Source: Symbiodinium natans (taxonomy: Eukaryota > Sar > Dinophyceae > Suessiales > Symbiodiniaceae). From it: 64,000 nt of DNA. The stretch's first letter is position 1, and each line of letters opens with the position of its first letter. The position numbers and the translations under genes were made by a program. The stretch lies in contig CAJNDS010002805.1 of the NCBI GenBank assembly GCA_905221605.1, positions 103,501-167,500 of the forward strand. Reading direction: 5' to 3'. This document shows positions 30,323 through 39,542 of the stretch, in pieces. The notes below the pieces were generated by a model that made no database searches, was not told the DNA's origin, and worked only from the letters and a program-made list of their open reading frames with translations.

Positions 30323-32172
30323 TGCGCCAACCTTCTCCTCTTGGAGGCGGCCTACAGGACGTCATCCCGTGGGGCTCCCCCACAGCTGGCCTAGAAGTCA
30401 AGGATCAGCTGGATGCAGCAATCGACCAGGACAGGTGGCAAAGGATTGCGGCGCAAGAAGGAGGTACAGGAGCTGAGCAAGGGCTGGATTGGAGCGCGGC
30501 CAGAAAGCTCCTCAAAAAACACTCCAAAAACCACCTCCTCCGTTCGGGTCTGCGCATGCTGTGGCAAGGTGCTATCAAAAGAGCCTCACACGGGGGGCCC
30601 GATGCGTGTGAGGTGTGCGGGGAACCCAACACGCTTCGCCACGCTCTGCAGGAATGCCCTGCTTGGGCAAGCCACGACATTGGGCCTGACCCTGCATGGA
30701 GGGTAAGCCTGCCCCAAGCTCCTCGTTGCCTTTGGGAAAGAGGTCTGGTCCCCAAGCAGCTCACCGTGCACCCGGCCCTGCCGGCTGAGCTCCTCGCCGT
30801 GCAAAAAACGGGGTTCTTCCTTCAGCCTGATCCGTGCAAGGAGGTGTATTTCGGGACCGACGCCACGGGAGGCCTCAAGGGCAATGATCCCAGGCTCCGC
30901 CTTGTCTCCTGGGCAGTTGTTGCCATCCAACCCCTGGGAGGAGACCTTCCGACTGACCCGGCGGGGGAGCTGTTCCCCAAAACGCGCTTCAAGGTTGTAG
31001 GAACCATGAAGGGGGCGCTCCAAATTGGAGCCACGGTCAATGACGGCGAATGTGTTGCTCTCGACCAGCTCGCCTGTTTTGTCGGCCAAACCGCCAGCGT
31101 TGCGGTCGACAGCAAAGTCGCTGCTAAGCGTTGCCAAAACCCAATTGCGGAGAGAATATGGCCGCAAATATGGGAAAGTCAAGCTAGCCAGAGGGCAAGG
31201 CTCCAAGTCACCTGGACGAAAGGCCACTTAAACGAAGAGCAGCACGCAAAGAGATTTGGCGTGAGCTGCAATTGGGCGTGGGCAGCCAACCTCCTCGCCG
31301 ACGATATCTGTGGTAAGCTCAGCGCCTGCCTCTTCTCGCAGGAGCAAGCGGCGCTCACCGACACATGCGACAAGGTGGCCACTGCGGTTAGCACATGGTT
31401 AGGCAAGAGATGCGCTCACCTCCTTGCCACAGCCAAACCCACGAAGGGACCCAAGGACCACCCTTTTCAGGAGCTACCCAATAAGAACCCCTCTCCCCCG
31501 AAAGCAGTGGGCCCTAATAAAAAGCAGCGGATGCTTGCGGCCTCGGCCGTGCAAGATCCGCACACGGGACACACATGGAAGGTCACCTCGCACACTGTGT
31601 CCAATCTCTGCATGAAATGCAGCACTTGCGGATTGCTTGCGCAGCAAAAAGACCATGCGCCTTTCCTAGAGAGCATCCTGGCGCACCCCTGTGCCGGCAG
31701 AGAGGCCTCTGTCCCGCATTCCGCCAAAGTCCACTGCAGCCACAGTATGACCAACCAGGGTAACGCATGGCAATGTACCCAGTGCCATGCCAAGCTAAAG
31801 TTCAGGTTCACCACCACCTCCGCGTGCCTGAAATCGGCCTGCGCAGGCAAGAGTGTTCGCAAAAAAGCAGTCACAAGGGGAGGGCCCGGGGACGGGGTGC
31901 CTGCCCAACAGGGGAACATCATTGCGGCCTTCCATGCAAAGGACCGCCCCTTTTCCTCCCGTAATTGTGATTGTGGCCCAAACCCCCGCCCCACCTCCGG
32001 GGAAGCCAATCCCTCCAACCGCGCCGAAGTAGGGGAGGGACCACCTTTCCTGGTAACGGGTTTTTCCCCTAATCTTGGCGAAAGCTTTCCCCCAATGCAA
32101 CGGGGCCCCAAGCCTAAGGCCAAACCAACGAAAACTTGCCCTCTCATGCAAAAGCCCCTCATGTTTAAGTAA
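30166..32172 (+). CDS. Element A ORF2, zinc finger and RNase H part
   Basis: C-terminal half of ORF2 in another frame; genuine sequence begins near 30400 (EVKDQLDAAIDQDRWQRIAA). CEVCGEPNTLRHALQEC at about 147-164 is the zinc knuckle typical between RT and RNase H in such elements. RNase H residues follow in order: FGTDATG near 229, DGECVAL near 293, VDSKVAAK near 313 and LLADD near 377, giving a plausible D-E-D-D set. The tail has two further W/H...CxxC units (LCMKCSTCG and WQCTQCHAK) that could bind zinc. It ends at TAA 32170. It belongs with 26915-30322 as one broken gene. Confidence 0.85.
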   Translation: MPTVSKPTSQQLRSYSRRGRSCGKGARTALTLGALLWGPSALCSATYATWGMMRQPSPLGGGLQDVIPWGSPTAGLEVKDQLDAAIDQDRWQRIAAQEGGTGAEQGLDWSAARKLLKKHSKNHLLRSGLRMLWQGAIKRASHGGPDACEVCGEPNTLRHALQECPAWASHDIGPDPAWRVSLPQAPRCLWERGLVPKQLTVHPALPAELLAVQKTGFFLQPDPCKEVYFGTDATGGLKGNDPRLRLVSWAVVAIQPLGGDLPTDPAGELFPKTRFKVVGTMKGALQIGATVNDGECVALDQLACFVGQTASVAVDSKVAAKRCQNPIAERIWPQIWESQASQRARLQVTWTKGHLNEEQHAKRFGVSCNWAWAANLLADDICGKLSACLFSQEQAALTDTCDKVATAVSTWLGKRCAHLLATAKPTKGPKDHPFQELPNKNPSPPKAVGPNKKQRMLAASAVQDPHTGHTWKVTSHTVSNLCMKCSTCGLLAQQKDHAPFLESILAHPCAGREASVPHSAKVHCSHSMTNQGNAWQCTQCHAKLKFRFTTTSACLKSACAGKSVRKKAVTRGGPGDGVPAQQGNIIAAFHAKDRPFSSRNCDCGPNPRPTSGEANPSNRAEVGEGPPFLVTGFSPNLGESFPPMQRGPKPKAKPTKTCPLMQKPLMFK

Positions 32173-32180
32173 TCCGGCTT

Positions 32181-32202
32181 TCCTCGCAGCCGTTGGCTCA
32201 AG
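32181..32202 (+). other. Spliced-leader-like relict between ORF2 and ORF3
   Basis: GCAGCCGTTGGCTCAAG compares with GTAGCCATTTTGGCTCAAG of the dinoflagellate spliced leader: one change at each of two sites and a 2-base gap. It lies just after the ORF2 stop. It may mark a captured trans-spliced transcript upstream of ORF3. Chance similarity is possible. Confidence 0.35.
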
Positions 32203-32380
32203 AGGGACGCGCTGCGCGCCCTTAGGTGCCCGCAGAGCTGAGCTAACACGATTGTAGCTAGAAGGTACGCTGCACCGCCCGCCCCAGACCCTTAACCAGA
32301 AGGTGCGCTGCGCCCTCCACTGACAGTTAGGGACAGGTAGGGATTTCGCAGGGTAGCCGCCGCCCAACCCCGCCTCTGTA

Positions 32381-32390
32381 TCCCTTGCAG
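32381..32390 (+). promoter_or_regulatory. Possible trans-splice acceptor for ORF3
   Basis: CCTCTGTATCCCTTGCAG, a pyrimidine-rich tract ending in AG, stands 17 nt before the ORF3 ATG. In dinoflagellates such a site could accept a spliced leader and make ORF3 a separate mRNA. Inferred from sequence alone. Confidence 0.4.
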
Positions 32391-32407
32391 GTGAGCTTCT
32401 CCCTGCC

Positions 32408-33652
32408 ATGGGCAAACCAGGGCAGGGGAAGTACCAGCCGAAAGGTAAGGGATGCAAGGGCAAAACAAAGAGCACTCTTCCCCGTCAACTTCAGGATGCA
32501 GCAGCTGTTGTCAACAGCAAACGAAGGAGCGAGAACTTGCCCACAAAGTCAGTCGCCTCCATAGCTAGGTCCAAGGCGAGATCTGGCTTGCACCATGATG
32601 CAATATCTGAGGCTCGGGAGATCGACAGCAGGAGCATAGCTGCACCGGCGAAAGCCCCGCCGCCCCCTCCTGAATCCAAGCGACAAAAGGAGGAGAGGGA
32701 AGCGAGGGAGGCGCTCAAAATTGCATGCGCTGAGCCACTGCCGTGGAAAAGGCGAGAAATGAAGAGAGCCCAGTCGCAGGATAGTGGAGCCCTTTCGAGC
32801 ACTGGGCCTACGGAGGAGGTAGCTCAGGCGGCTCTCCGGGCCACACCGCCGTGGGTTGAGATGCTCACCCAATCGGCCAACGGCGAAGCGACACTGACAG
32901 GACCGCGTGAGCCCAACAGAAGCAACCCTAGGGCGCTGCTTCACTTTGTGCCCCAAAGGTTGATGCCCACTGCAGAGGCCTGGCCTTTCGGGCCCCTCAC
33001 GCAACTCAAGCCTGGGAACGACAAAATCACGTTTGCTCTCCCTGACGATTGGATCCTCAAAATGTCCATCCAACAGTTAACACCAGAGAAGGCCTACGGT
33101 GAGTTGCTCCCGGGCTTGGTGGCAAGGACCATTTGGACCGGAAGGCTGAGGGTACGCCTGTTTACCACGGAGGCAGCCACGACGCTGGCGCTCGAGGGTT
33201 CCATCCAGGCCAAGATGGACCATGCGATTGACTGGCTCACCCACGCTGGGTCAAGAGATCGCCTCCGTTTCCTGGCGTACTACAGCATTGTTTTGGTATA
33301 CCTTGCCTCAACCTGCCAACTTACTTTGAAAGACCTCGGAGAGAACAATCTCGCACTGTGGCCGGGTACGAGCTCCTCCCCGGTTCCGCGCCTTGGCTTT
33401 TACGACACCCTGACTTGGAGGAAAGGCGGCAAACCGTCCACAGGGTGGAGTGGCTTCTGGAACCTCGTCAAGAAGTTTGAGCCATTGCGGGTCAGCTGGT
33501 TTGCCTCTGTCCTGGCAGACCCTTTCAAGAACCCCGGGGCCACAGTCCAAACTCTCCTTGAGGAATGCCAGCCCTATCTCGAGCATCTGATTCATCAAGG
33601 AGTTCTAACTCCGCAGGGGCATTTTGCCGAAAATGAACCTGCTCGAGGATAA
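32408..33652 (+). CDS. Element A ORF3, unknown protein (414 aa)
   Basis: Begins MGKPGQGKYQPKGKGCKGKT, a Lys/Gly-rich start. A basic and Pro-rich linker (KAPPPPPESKRQKEEREARE) runs to about residue 120. A globular-looking second half includes LLHFVPQRLMPTAEAWPFGP, RLRVRLFTTEAATTLALEGS, LRFLAYYSIVLVYLASTCQL and LGFYDTLTWRKGGKPSTGW. No known motif was recognised. It lies inside the target-site duplications, so it belongs to the element and is not a neighbouring host gene. It is intact, unlike ORF1 and ORF2. It might be a nucleic-acid-binding accessory protein or a captured host gene; neither is shown. Confidence 0.8.
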   Translation: MGKPGQGKYQPKGKGCKGKTKSTLPRQLQDAAAVVNSKRRSENLPTKSVASIARSKARSGLHHDAISEAREIDSRSIAAPAKAPPPPPESKRQKEEREAREALKIACAEPLPWKRREMKRAQSQDSGALSSTGPTEEVAQAALRATPPWVEMLTQSANGEATLTGPREPNRSNPRALLHFVPQRLMPTAEAWPFGPLTQLKPGNDKITFALPDDWILKMSIQQLTPEKAYGELLPGLVARTIWTGRLRVRLFTTEAATTLALEGSIQAKMDHAIDWLTHAGSRDRLRFLAYYSIVLVYLASTCQLTLKDLGENNLALWPGTSSSPVPRLGFYDTLTWRKGGKPSTGWSGFWNLVKKFEPLRVSWFASVLADPFKNPGATVQTLLEECQPYLEHLIHQGVLTPQGHFAENEPARG

Positions 33653-33808
33653 GAGATTTCGGGCCCAACGCGGGGCTGGTGCACATATAATTGGGACATG
33701 GTGAGCTGCTCCCTTTCCCGTTTTCGCAGCCCCGCTGCCGTTTCACTTTAACCGGTCGAGCATTGCGCTCCCGAAGGGGCACCGCCCAGCGAATCTGACC
33801 GCTTGAGA

Positions 33809-33826
33809 TGACGAGAGGTTGAAGGT
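33809..33826 (+). repeat. Target-site duplication of element A (3')
   Basis: TGACGAGAGGTTGAAGGT, second perfect copy. On the minus strand it encodes DLQPLV in frame with flanking gene X sequence. Confidence 0.9.
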
Positions 33827-33842
33827 CGCGCGAGGGCCGCTG
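33809..33842 (-). pseudogene. Gene X exon U13, interrupted by element A
   Basis: After acceptor GGGGCAG the frame reads QRPSRDLQPLV. It resumes on the other side of the 8.3-kb element at 25498 as TGFSYIP. The insertion and its duplication lie inside the reading frame, so this allele of gene X appears broken unless the element is avoided during splicing. Confidence 0.6.
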
Positions 33843-33916
33843 CTGCCCCAAGCCACAAAAATCTGAACCCTAGAATGTGCCTAAGGGTACTTACTCAAGG
33901 GGTTTAGGGTTTAGGC

Positions 33917-33983
33917 TGAACAGCCTTAATTCCTGTAGCTTGTCACATGGCAGATTCAGGATCTCGCCTACCAGTTTTGCCAT
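33917..33983 (-). CDS. Gene X candidate first exon U14
   Basis: Starts at ATG (33981-33983): MAKLVGEILNLPCDKLQELR then LF, with donor CA|GCCTAAACC (GC type). An AG sits a few bases upstream, so this could be an internal exon instead. Chosen as a start because the island ahead of it (33985-34140) shows no convincing frame. Confidence 0.55.
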
Positions 33984-34250
33984 GATATATCTCACACTTG
34001 CAGGAGAAGGGGCCCAAAAAGCAGCCATTGAACTGAACTGACTCCCCAAAAGGAAATGAGAAACATAAAGATGGCTTACGTTCCTTCAGCTAATCCCCGG
34101 AGTCGTGACAGCCCCTAAAGATCATGACAGCTCTTAATTCTGGCGAAACCTAAACCCTCTGAATCCTGAACCCTAAACCCGAAACCCTGAACCCTGAACC
34201 CCAAACCCTGAACCTTGTATAGGGTTCGGGTCTCTGCAAACCCCTAAAGC

Positions 34251-34316
34251 CGTCGTCCGAGTTTCTGCAAGCGACTCGGCAAGCACGCGGCGCTTGTGCT
34301 CTGCCTTGGCGTCCAG
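34251..34316 (-). CDS. Gene A candidate exon A1 (coiled-coil)
   Basis: Exactly 22 codons: LDAKAEHKRRVLAESLAETR then TT. Acceptor GATCCAAG; donor ACG|GCTTTAGG (GC type). Highly charged helix like the other gene A exons; the most downstream one found. Confidence 0.7.
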
Positions 34317-35125
34317 CTTGGATCATGAGGGCTTGGGATACTGTTCGGGTTTGGGGTTTAGGGTTTAGGGTTCAGGGTTTAGGATTTAGGGTTCAGGGTT
34401 TAGGATTTAGTGTTTAAGGGAAGAACCAACAAACAATGAAAATACTCTTCCTTGCAAGGCCAATACAAGGACGAGAGCCCTGATTTTTCTGCCCTGTATT
34501 TTCGGGGGCTCTTAAACAAGTAGTACATAGCTTGAGGTCTGAAAAATTGGGCTGAGATTTTACAGCCCAATTTAGGGCTCGGCTTTGGGGTTTTGGCGCT
34601 TCGGGGGTCAGGATTCGGGGTTGGGGGCGGCTGGCTCGACTGGTCCGAGCTCCGTGTTGAGGATTAAGAATGCCACGAGATGCCCGAAATCGAAAACCCG
34701 AAACCCCCAAACCCCCAAACCCCGAACACAAGAAAACCCCAAACCCCCAAACCCAACCCCAAACCCCCAAACCCCCAACACAGGTTTCTCAAGGTCTGGG
34801 GCATTTTGGGAGTTTCATGTCTTAGGGTTTAGGGCTTCAGGGTTTCAAGATTAGGGTTTAGGGATTAAGGAAACTCAGAATGCCAACCCCCGAGACCCTA
34901 CTGGCTGCTGCTGCCCGAACTACGGCCACCGTCCTGGCACCTGGGCTACCAGTACTGCTCCAGTGTTAAACACCCCATACAACCCTCAAAGACCTACAAC
35001 TCCATGCCCTAAACCGTAAACCCTAGACCCTAAACCCTCAACCCTAAACCCTAAAACCCTAAACCCTCATGTAAGGTACTGTTTCAGGATGTCTGAATCC
35101 CAAAGCCCCGCCAAGATCTGGAGCA

Positions 35126-35380
35126 TCATGCCAGCTGTCTTGGTAGCTGTGGCAATAGTACGAGCTTCACGCCCATCTTCGCGAAGCTGGCCATTTGGGT
35201 GGCACAGGCGGCCACGGCGAAGTGACTCAACCTGTCGCACCCGTCGAAGTCCCGGCTTTTGGAGTGTTTTGAGGGCTTGCTCTGGCCTGTGCCCTCGTGG
35301 CGTCCGAAAACGCCTGCGCCTGGAGCTTGTGGGCCGGGAGTGCTGATCTTAAGGCCGTTCGTGAATATAGAAACCCCCAT
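35126..35380 (-). CDS. Possible coding island
   Basis: The minus frame contains SKSRDFDGCDRLSHFAVAAC and ATQMASFAKMGVKLVLLPQL, which look like protein. The plus strand is also open. Splice sites were not fixed. A diverged copy of the flanking CATGTAAGG...ATGTCTGAA sequence recurs near 35528, so part of the island is duplicated. Confidence 0.35.
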   Translation of the reverse strand: MGVSIFTNGLKISTPGPQAPGAGVFGRHEGTGQSKPSKHSKSRDFDGCDRLSHFAVAACATQMASFAKMGVKLVLLPQLPRQLA

Positions 35381-36007
35381 TGACCTACAACTCCGAGCTC
35401 CCTGAGCCTTGTGTGAGCTTCAAAAAACGCTGCAACAACCCAAGATCTCTGAGATGCACTTAAACCCAAAAAACTTTGAATCATGGGTACGATCAAGTAG
35501 GGTAGTGAGTAAGGCAACCGTTGGCCTATACGATAACCATGTAAGGCACGAGTCTCAATATGTCTGAAACCCAAAACCCTCCACCCCCGTTCGTGAACTT
35601 CGAAACATAACCTGTCTGTAGCCCGAGCCGCTGTGGCGTGGCGCGCCTCTGCAGATTCCTTCTGGGCTTGCATCTTGGGATGATTAGACTTTAGCTGTAT
35701 TTTGTTCCAGCCATGTTGCATGGGGAAAGTAGATGTACGGCAGTAATCCAGGCACGGTCGTGCCTTGCATGCTTGCACGCTGCGAGACATGCAGCATCAT
35801 GGGGCCGGAGTCCACGCGGCCGCCGCGCGCGTGGCATCCGCCCCTTCCGCATCATGTGGCTTGAAAAGCCATAAATATCAACCTCGAACTTGGGTACCCC
35901 AAAGGGCGGTTTAGGGTTTAGGACTTAGGGTTTACCAGCAACAACAGCCCGGCATTTTTGATCGAACTTTTGGTGTTTTGTCCCTGGCCCATCGTGAAAG
36001 TGCTGGG

Positions 36008-36106
36008 TTGGGATGTTCCCTCTTATACTACCAGCTCCTTCATAAGTACTGTACCCCCTATTGTAATCCCGATTAAGGATGGTTAATCAAAGGGGGAACA
36101 TCCCAA
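36008..36106. mobile_element. M2-family MITE, copy 3
   Basis: TTGGGATGTTCCCTCTTATA at the left and GGGGGAACATCCCAA at the right. Internal CTCCTTCATAAGTACTGTAC and TTGTAATCCC match the family. Confidence 0.85.
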
Positions 36107-36152
36107 AGCATGGGCCCTATTAACCCTAAACTACGCCCCGTAAAACCCCTAC

Positions 36153-36199
36153 TTATGCAGAGTACCCATGTCCTGCAGCGCACGAACCTCGGCCAACTC
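36153..36199 (-). CDS. Gene A candidate exon A2 (coiled-coil)
   Basis: Reads ELAEVRALQDMGTLH, 15 codons plus two bases. Acceptor CCCCACAAG; donor AA|GTAGGGG. Confidence 0.65.
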
Positions 36200-36474
36200 C
36201 TTGTGGGGTGAGGGTGTTTAGGGATTTAGGGTTTAGGGCTTAGGGATTTAGGGATTTAGGGTTTAGGGTTTAGGGGTTTAGGGATTTAGGGATTTAGGCG
36301 GGGGTACTTCTCACACGGGCTCAGGGTTTGATGTTTCAGTCTGGGGATACTTCTCAGGGGTTTAGCGGAAAAAGGAATTCAGGGGGTCAGGGGACTGTCC
36401 CGAGGTTGAACCCACAAGAACTCGGGCTTTGGGGTTTAGGGAATCGGGATATGGGCCTCCTTCAGGTTCTAAGC

Positions 36475-36576
36475 TGCCCAGTAACCAAGGCTTAAAAAGG
36501 GTGCCCCTTTTTTGCTTAAAGGGGTTTATAAGGGAACCTAAACCCCCCAAAAAGGGAATAAGGGTACTACTGGGCA
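36475..36576. mobile_element. M3-family MITE, young copy 2
   Basis: Differs from 23891-23991 at only three or four positions over about 101 bp, with intact inverted ends TGCCCAGTAACC and GGTACTACTGGGCA. The two copies are 12.6 kb apart. Confidence 0.85.
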
Positions 36577-37069
36577 TGCTAGGGTTTAAGATATGGGGTA
36601 GGGATTCGGGATTGGGGTTTGGGGATTAGGGTTTAGGGTATAGGGTTTCAGGGTTTCTGTTTGAGTGTCGGAGGTTTCGGGGTTGAGGGTGTGCTGGCTA
36701 GAGGCCCAAACCACCCTAAACCCCAACCCTGAACTCTAAGCCGAAATCCTCAAACCCTAAACCCTGAACCCAAAACCCGAACCCTTCATTGGGTACCTCA
36801 AAACCGTGCCGTGCGATCGGAAGCCCGAGATTCTTACTTTCCTACCCTGACGTTATAGGGCTCTTAAGAACGTAAAGGGATTGATTTAGGGATCTGAGGG
36901 TCGCAGGGTTTAAAGCGCAAGGAGTGTTTGGGGCGGTCCTGAAAACCTTAGCCCCTACACACCCCTGTTTCCTTGGGGTTTAGGGTTCAGGGTTCAGGGT
37001 GCATGAACGGCCCCCTAAACCCTGAACCCTGCGTAACTTAAAGCCCTTGACCCGAAACCGGCAACTCAC

Positions 37070-37124
37070 TTGCAGCCAGCGCTCGGCAGTTAGTTCCCCC
37101 ACGGACTGCTTGTTGGGCGCAGGC
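37070..37124 (-). CDS. Gene A candidate exon A3
   Basis: Reads PAPNKQSVGELTAERWLQ after acceptor CCCCTCAG, ending at the canonical donor CAA|GTGAGT. The clean donor makes this one of the firmer gene A exons. Confidence 0.7.
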
Positions 37125-37740
37125 CTGAGGGGCTGTTTAGGGATTCGGATTTGACGGTTGAAGGGTCTGCGGGCTTAGGGAGGCGCTTGCTTACAACCCC
37201 AAATCCCAGTGTTCAGAGTAGACAGCATAGGGATTTCGCAGTCAACCGCCTACGGGTAATCCTCTACGGTAGTTACATGGTCCCTCAGTATGGGCCCTGA
37301 AAAGCGGACCCTTATATACCCCTTATATACGCGGGCCTATACTTCAGAACCCCTAAACCCTAAACCCTAAACCCTAAACCCTTAGATGATCAAGGTATGG
37401 AGGGGGGGGGGGGGTTGGAGCTACTTGAGAGATCCGCATTCTGCACCCCCAAGGCCGGCCCTCTCCGAAGCCCAGAAAACCACCTCCCTCTCAACCTGAA
37501 ACCCTAAACCCTAAACCCTAAACCCTAAACCTGAAACCCTAAACCCTAAACCTGAAACCCTAAACCCTAAACCTGAAACCCTAAACCCTCGACCCTACTA
37601 ACCCCCTTGTTAACCCTAAGCCCTAAACTTCTAGGGTTTGGGGATTTGGGGCTCCGTTCTGCTGGAGTGTTGAGGATGCTAGCACCGACTCAGGAGGGAT
37701 CCCAAGGTCCCTGTTCTGTATGGGCAAAGATTCGGGCTAG

Positions 37741-38070
37741 GGTTGGGTTTAGGGTTTAGGGGTTTAGGGGTTTAGGGGTTTAGGGGTTTAGGGGTTCAGG
37801 GGTTTAGGGGTTTAGGGGTTCAGGGGTTTAGGGGTTTAGGGGTTTAGGGGTTTAGGGGTTCAGGGGTTTAGGGGTTTAGGGGTTTAGGGGTTTAGGGGTT
37901 TAGGGGTTTAGGAGTTCAGGGGTTTAGGGGTTGAGGGGTTTAGGGGTTTAGAGGTTTAGGGGTTTAGGGGTTTAGGGGTTTAGAGGTTTGGCGGTTTAGA
38001 GGTTTAGGGGTTTAGGGGTTTCGGGGTTCAGGGGTTTAGGGGTTTAGGGTTTAGGGTTTAGGGCTAGGGT
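37741..38070. repeat. TTTAGGGG array
   Basis: About 40 octamers of TTTAGGGG with scattered TTCAGGGG variants, a longer-unit version of the heptamer. Confidence 0.95.
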
Positions 38071-38103
38071 TTAGGGTGCAGGGGTTTATAAGGGTTTTAT
38101 CTC

Positions 38104-38157
38104 ATGGCGGAGGGACTCCGGGCTGGCGAAGCGCTTCTCCAGCTCCGCGAGCCTTTC
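38104..38157 (-). CDS. Gene A candidate exon A4 (coiled-coil)
   Basis: Exactly 18 codons, ERLAELEKRFASPESLRH, with acceptor CTTCTTTCAG and GA donor CAT|GAGATAAAA. Strong heptads. It is sandwiched between a TTTAGGGG array and a TTTATAGGG array. Confidence 0.75.
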
Positions 38158-38193
38158 CTGAAAGAAGCCTCGGGAGGTTATTGGGGTCCGGGT

Positions 38194-38503
38194 TTATAGG
38201 GTTTATAGGGTTTATGGGGTTTATAGGGTTTATAGGGTTTATAGGGTTTATAGGGTTTATAGGGTTTATGGGGTTTATAGGGTTTATAGGGTTTATGGGG
38301 TTTATAGGGTTTATAGGGTTTATAGGGTTTATAGGGTTTATAGGTTTTATAGGGTTTATAGGGTTTATAGGGTTTATAAGGTTATAGGGTTTATAGGGTT
38401 TGTAGGGTTTATAGGGTTTGTAGGGTTTGTAGGGTTTATAGGGTTTATGGGGTTTATAGGGTTTATAGGGTTTATAGGTTTATAGGGTTTATAGGGTTTA
38501 GGG
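38194..38503. repeat. TTTATAGGG array
   Basis: About 33 nonamers of TTTATAGGG (some TTTATGGGG or TTTGTAGGG). Long frames through it (IGF repeats) are repeat by-products. Confidence 0.95.
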
Positions 38504-39046
38504 TTCCAAGGAGTAGCCCTCAACCCGAAAAACTCCGGGCCCAAGAATGACTTTGTATCTGTTTTGGAGGGCCAAAAGAACTTATCGTCTGGGGTCTTGG
38601 GCCCTAACGGCATGAGCCAAGCCACTGGGAGTTGACTAGCATTTGGGAAGTACCCAGGCGCCCGAACTTGTAAAGGCAGGGTTTAGGGTTTAGGGTTTAG
38701 GGTTTAGGGTTTAGGGCTAGGATTAGGGCTCCCTGCTTGCTAGTTCGTGAGCTCGTTTGCGGGTTCGTTGGTTCGAGTCAGCTCTCTGTCTGCGCCTGTG
38801 CATGTGCCCGGCGTGTGGGTGCGGGTTTTTGTCTCCGCCAACCCTTTTGGCTCACTAATTGTGTTCCCTCATGGTCACTTGAGAATTTTACTTGAATAAT
38901 CCCCCAAACCCTAGTCTAAGTGTTGTAAACCACAGCCAAGCCCTTACACTGTACACCCAAACCCCCGTTGTATTTGGCGCACTCGGAGGTCTTTGACATC
39001 TTGGCCCGCCTAGGCCGTTTGAGGGTTCAGGGTTTATAGGGTGAGT

Positions 39047-39146
39047 AGCCCAGTAACCATATTATGATGAGGGCACCCTTCTTTGGGTTGGTTACTTGAT
39101 AAGGCAACCCATAACAAAAAAGGGGGTGAAGGGTACCACTGGGCTA
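39047..39146. mobile_element. M3-family MITE, subtype copy
   Basis: AGCCCAGTAACCATATTATG at the left and GTACCACTGGGCT at the right. Pairs with the copy at 9604-9717 as a subtype. Confidence 0.75.
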
Positions 39147-39160
39147 CCAATCAAGAACCT

Positions 39161-39542
39161 CCCTAGCCATGCCGCCTCAGGGAGGGTGCTGCCTGAACTT
39201 TTGCATGCTGCCTCAATGGCGCGCGTCCGCCTCCTACACGCACGAGGGTGAAGTGCGCCCCGTGAGGCAGCACGCAATTATCCATGCAGCACGCAACTCG
39301 AGGCAGCATGCAGTAGCAGCCACCGAGTTTCTGTTTGAAATTCAAAATACCTTCACGGTGAATCTGGAACACCAAAACGTGAGTGCACTCTGCATGCTGT
39401 CTGGGGGTGGATGCTGCATGAATTTGCGCATGCTGTCTCAATTGCGCGCGTCCGCCTCTTACACGCACGAGTGTGAGGTGCGCCCCGTGAGGCAGCACGC
39501 AATTTTTCGTGCGGCACGCATTTCGAGGCAGCATGGCTAGGG
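39161..39542. mobile_element. TIR element with internal duplication
   Basis: Ends TCCCTAGCCATGCCGCCTCA and GAGGCAGCATGGCTAGGGA are inverse copies with one mismatch over 18 bases. Inside, a block of about 125 bp (GCATGCTGCCTCAA ... CGTGAGGCAGCACGCAA) is repeated with a 225-bp offset and moderate divergence. GCAGCATGC-type palindromes recur within. Open frames on both strands run about 120 codons, but they mirror each other and are not convincing genes. Confidence 0.75.

Larger units (their letters stand above)
25517..33808 (+). mobile_element. Element A: non-LTR retrotransposon (about 8.3 kb)
   Basis: Bounded by perfect 18-bp direct repeats. It carries ORF1 (zinc ribbon, coiled coil), ORF2 (endonuclease, RT, zinc finger, RNase H) and a third ORF of 414 codons. 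There are no LTRs and no poly-A or clear tandem 3' tail; the end is GACCGCTTGAGA. GC-rich coding sequence contrasts with the surrounding repeats. Two in-frame stops and two frameshifts suggest it is not competent as read, although sequencing error cannot be excluded. It is inserted antisense to gene X, and the duplicated target reads as coding sequence of that gene. Confidence 0.9.

Noticed and set aside
35227-35790. 187-codon minus frame
   Set aside because: Only its lower part (35126-35380 region, in another frame) looks protein-like. The long frame has biased composition and no supporting boundaries.
38076-38387. IGFIGFMGF-type frame
   Set aside because: Translation of the TTTATAGGG array.
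38810-38860. Spliced-leader-like CCTTTTGGCTCACT
   Set aside because: Only about ten bases match and the AAG end is missing.
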